A stretch of 7,157 nucleotides of DNA from the NCBI GenBank assembly GCA_964649795.1, contig CAZYQY010000020.1, positions 1-7,157 of the forward strand, given 5' to 3'. Below the pieces are notes generated by a model that had not been told where the DNA came from, ran no database searches, and saw only the letters and a list, made by a program, of their open reading frames with translations. Of the stretch, positions 6,300 through 7,157 are shown piece after piece (the first letter of the stretch is position 1; each line of letters begins with the position of its first letter). The translations under genes and the position numbers were made by a program. Origin of the DNA: JABMPX01 sp964649795 (lineage in GTDB: Bacteria; Patescibacteriota; Minisyncoccia; Portnoybacterales; UBA2143).

Positions 6300-6824
6300 T
6301 CAGCTGCCGCTGTAAATTAAACCTACAGCAAGAAGCAAAAATAAAGAGACCGGAATAAGCAATAATCCAGAAACTATAAATATTATTCTTTTTATTATAT
6401 TCTCTTTCTTTTTTAATCCTCTAAAAAATAAATGCGGTCCCAACCCTGATAATAAAATTCCAGGAAGGGAACATAAAAAATGTATTCCAAAAGCTATCAA
6501 TATCCAAATAATCCCATAATAAGGTATTAGCTGATAGGCAAAGCCCAAGCTAGTGCCAAGCCTGGCTCCCGCTATTAAGGGTAAGGAGTAAATAATCATT
6601 AAAAAAAGTCCAATTCCTGTTCCCCAAAGCCAGGGTTTGCTTTTATGCAATTTTTTCCAAAAAAAGAAAAAAAGAGCAAGAAGAAATGCTAAATAAATAA
6701 AATAGCTCAAAGGTAGACTTTGGTATAGAAAATTGATACGTATATTTAAAATATTATTCCCCTGCCACAGCCCTACACCAAAACTAATCAGAATTATTAA
6801 AATAATTAAAATTTTTGTTTTCAT
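6300..6824 (-). CDS. Polytopic membrane protein of unknown function
   Basis: The 174-residue product is mostly hydrophobic, with about five predicted membrane helices (4-20, 39-56, 66-85, 98-118, 145-170). Short basic loops such as KKLHKSKPW (57-65) and RGLKKKENIIKR (135-146) should face the cytoplasm. I recognise no family and see no catalytic motif. The frame can be extended to a TTG at 6845, but that start lies in the conserved repeat B. ATG 6824 gives a normal Met-Lys-Thr-Lys start. TAGAAT (6841-6836), a possible -10 box, lies 11 bases before it. This is the first gene of the 6824-4325 run, and TGA ends it. Confidence 0.65.
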   Translation of the reverse strand: MKTKILIILIILISFGVGLWQGNNILNIRINFLYQSLPLSYFIYLAFLLALFFFFWKKLHKSKPWLWGTGIGLFLMIIYSLPLIAGARLGTSLGFAYQLIPYYGIIWILIAFGIHFLCSLPGILLSGLGPHLFFRGLKKKENIIKRIIFIVSGLLLIPVSLFLLLAVGLIYSGS

Positions 6825-6835
6825 GTTCTTGTTAT

Positions 6836-6914
6836 ATTCTACCAAAAAACCGCCTTCTTGGCGATAAAAGTTCTAACCGTCCCCCTACAGGACGTATTTA
6901 GAACCGTAAATTGG
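6836..6914. repeat. Direct repeat copy B (79 bp)
   Basis: This is the partner of 116-194 in the same orientation. Besides the CGCC-TTCTT-GGCG hairpin (6851-6863), it has a larger nested inverted repeat: GTTCTAA (6870-6876) pairs with TTAGAAC (6898-6904), and inside it CGTCC (6878-6882) pairs with GGACG (6890-6894). Copy A keeps only part of this pairing. On the minus strand the short hairpin is followed by GTTTTTT and then TAGAAT, so the repeat could end transcription from the right and start that of the 6300-6824 gene. Confidence 0.85.
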
Positions 6915-6980
6915 AATAGAATTAGGGAAAATTTAAGTTCAATCAATAATCTACTGCAATTAGCTAATGATTTTAATTAG
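6837..6980 (+). CDS. Short hypothetical protein, paralogue of the frame at 117-260; start unclear
   Basis: The frame reads FYQKTAFLAIKVLTV, then QDVFRTVNW, and ends NLSSINNLLQLANDFN with TAG at 6978-6980. Similarity to the copy at the left end runs to within a few codons of both stops, although DNA identity is lost after the NW codons; shared residues there use different synonymous codons. The frame is closed upstream by TAA at 6807 and has no ATG. TTG at 6858 would give a 40-residue product. It runs opposite to all other genes and its 5' part overlaps the upstream region of the 6300-6824 gene. The family is not one I know. It may be a remnant of the 3' end of a longer gene copied with the repeat. 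Confidence 0.4.
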   Translation, partial: FYQKTAFLAIKVLTVPLQDVFRTVNWNRIRENLSSINNLLQLANDFN

Positions 6981-6981
6981 G

Positions 6982-7051
6982 CTCCGATGGCAGGATTTGA
7001 ACCCGGACAGGTCTTTTGAACCTTGCTCATCCCCCGTCTTGAAATTTCGGA
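6982..7051 (-). tRNA. Degenerate tRNA-like sequence (tRNA remnant or unusual tRNA)
   Basis: Read on the minus strand, a T-arm is clear: the loop TTCAAAT lies between CCGGG and CCTGC, pairing four of five. It is followed by CATCGGA-G-CC, like the 3' end of a tRNA. Seventy bases back, TCCGA pairs with TCGGA as an acceptor stem of five pairs instead of seven. A D-like arm (TTCA/TGAG around a G-run) and an anticodon-like stem AGGT/ACCT around TCAAAAG can be drawn. Position 33 would be C in place of U, and the variable loop is only two or three bases. These faults point to a decayed tRNA. The CCA is also missing its A. Confidence 0.35.
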
Positions 7052-7116
7052 CATTACTCTACACTTATAATTTTTATGGCCTTCCCCTTGATTAAGGCAT
7101 CGTTGGTCTTGACATA

Positions 7117-7155
7117 TTAATCTCTCTTTAGATTTATATTGCAATTTGGACACTT
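7117..7155 (-). CDS. Possible 3' end of a zinc-ribbon protein entering from the right edge (partial)
   Basis: One minus-strand frame reads KCPNCNINLKRD and a stop at 7119-7117. CPxC followed by a basic tail is typical of the second half of a zinc ribbon at a protein C-terminus, as in TnpB-type or replication-linked proteins. Only 12 codons are visible. A second minus-strand frame stays open from the edge to 6979 but runs through the tRNA-like sequence, so it is likely a shadow. I cannot choose a function. Confidence 0.25.
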   Translation of the reverse strand, partial: KCPNCNINLKRD

Positions 7156-7157
7156 TA

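Noticed and set aside
6294..6300. GAGGAGG as the ribosome binding site of the cysteine-rich gene
   Set aside because: It is 24 bases from ATG 6270, and an in-frame TAA lies between it and the start, so no closer in-frame start exists.
7010..7157. tmRNA (ssrA) 3' end
   Set aside because: The T-arm and tail resemble one at first sight, but the acceptor sequence is not the usual one and no tag frame ending in Ala-Ala with a stop is visible upstream.

Overview
The window is an AT-rich stretch of bacterial chromosome with short, tightly packed genes. Nearly all of the convincing genes are on the minus strand, and most are small membrane-anchored or secreted proteins. TAA, TAG and TGA all serve as terminal stops (TGA ends the TolB-like gene and the 6300-6824 gene), so the standard bacterial code fits and UGA recoding does not. 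The AT bias, small envelope proteins, near absence of Shine-Dalgarno sites and lack of relatives I can name precisely suggest a Patescibacteria/CPR-type organism. That placement is inference from style, not from a marker gene.

Layout, read along the minus strand from right to left. (1) 7157-6836: a possible 3' end of a gene entering from the right edge, then a degenerate tRNA-like sequence, then a 79-bp repeat copy (B) that carries a short plus-strand reading frame. (2) 6824-4325: a four-gene run of a polytopic membrane protein, a cysteine-rich anchored protein, a six-bladed TolB-like propeller and signal peptidase II (lspA). The last two overlap by 4 bases. (3) 4207-2091: a DUF4870 membrane protein, an anchored protein with two PPC-like beta domains, and an anchored LolA-like protein. 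This run starts after a 117-base gap and is closed by a strong bidirectional hairpin terminator at 2002-2030. (4) 1980-1396: a two-helix membrane protein and what looks like an internally deleted GT-C mannosyltransferase. (5) 1247-318: a Fic-family AMP-transferase gene with an N-terminal HTH, broken by two in-frame TAA codons. It has a near-consensus promoter set inside a perfect 13-bp inverted repeat. (6) 300-1: repeat copy A with its short plus-strand frame, then perhaps the start of a minus-strand gene leaving the left edge.

The centre (6824-2091) reads as a functional envelope block: lspA matures lipoproteins, and its neighbours are sensors or binders held at the membrane. The left third (2000-300) holds decaying genes. 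The plus-strand mini-frames at the two ends are paralogous: their C-terminal halves differ mainly by synonymous Leu/Ile/Ala codons, which suggests selection on protein. Neither has a clear start codon. I found no CRISPR array, rRNA or intact transposase, and no obviously novel defence system.
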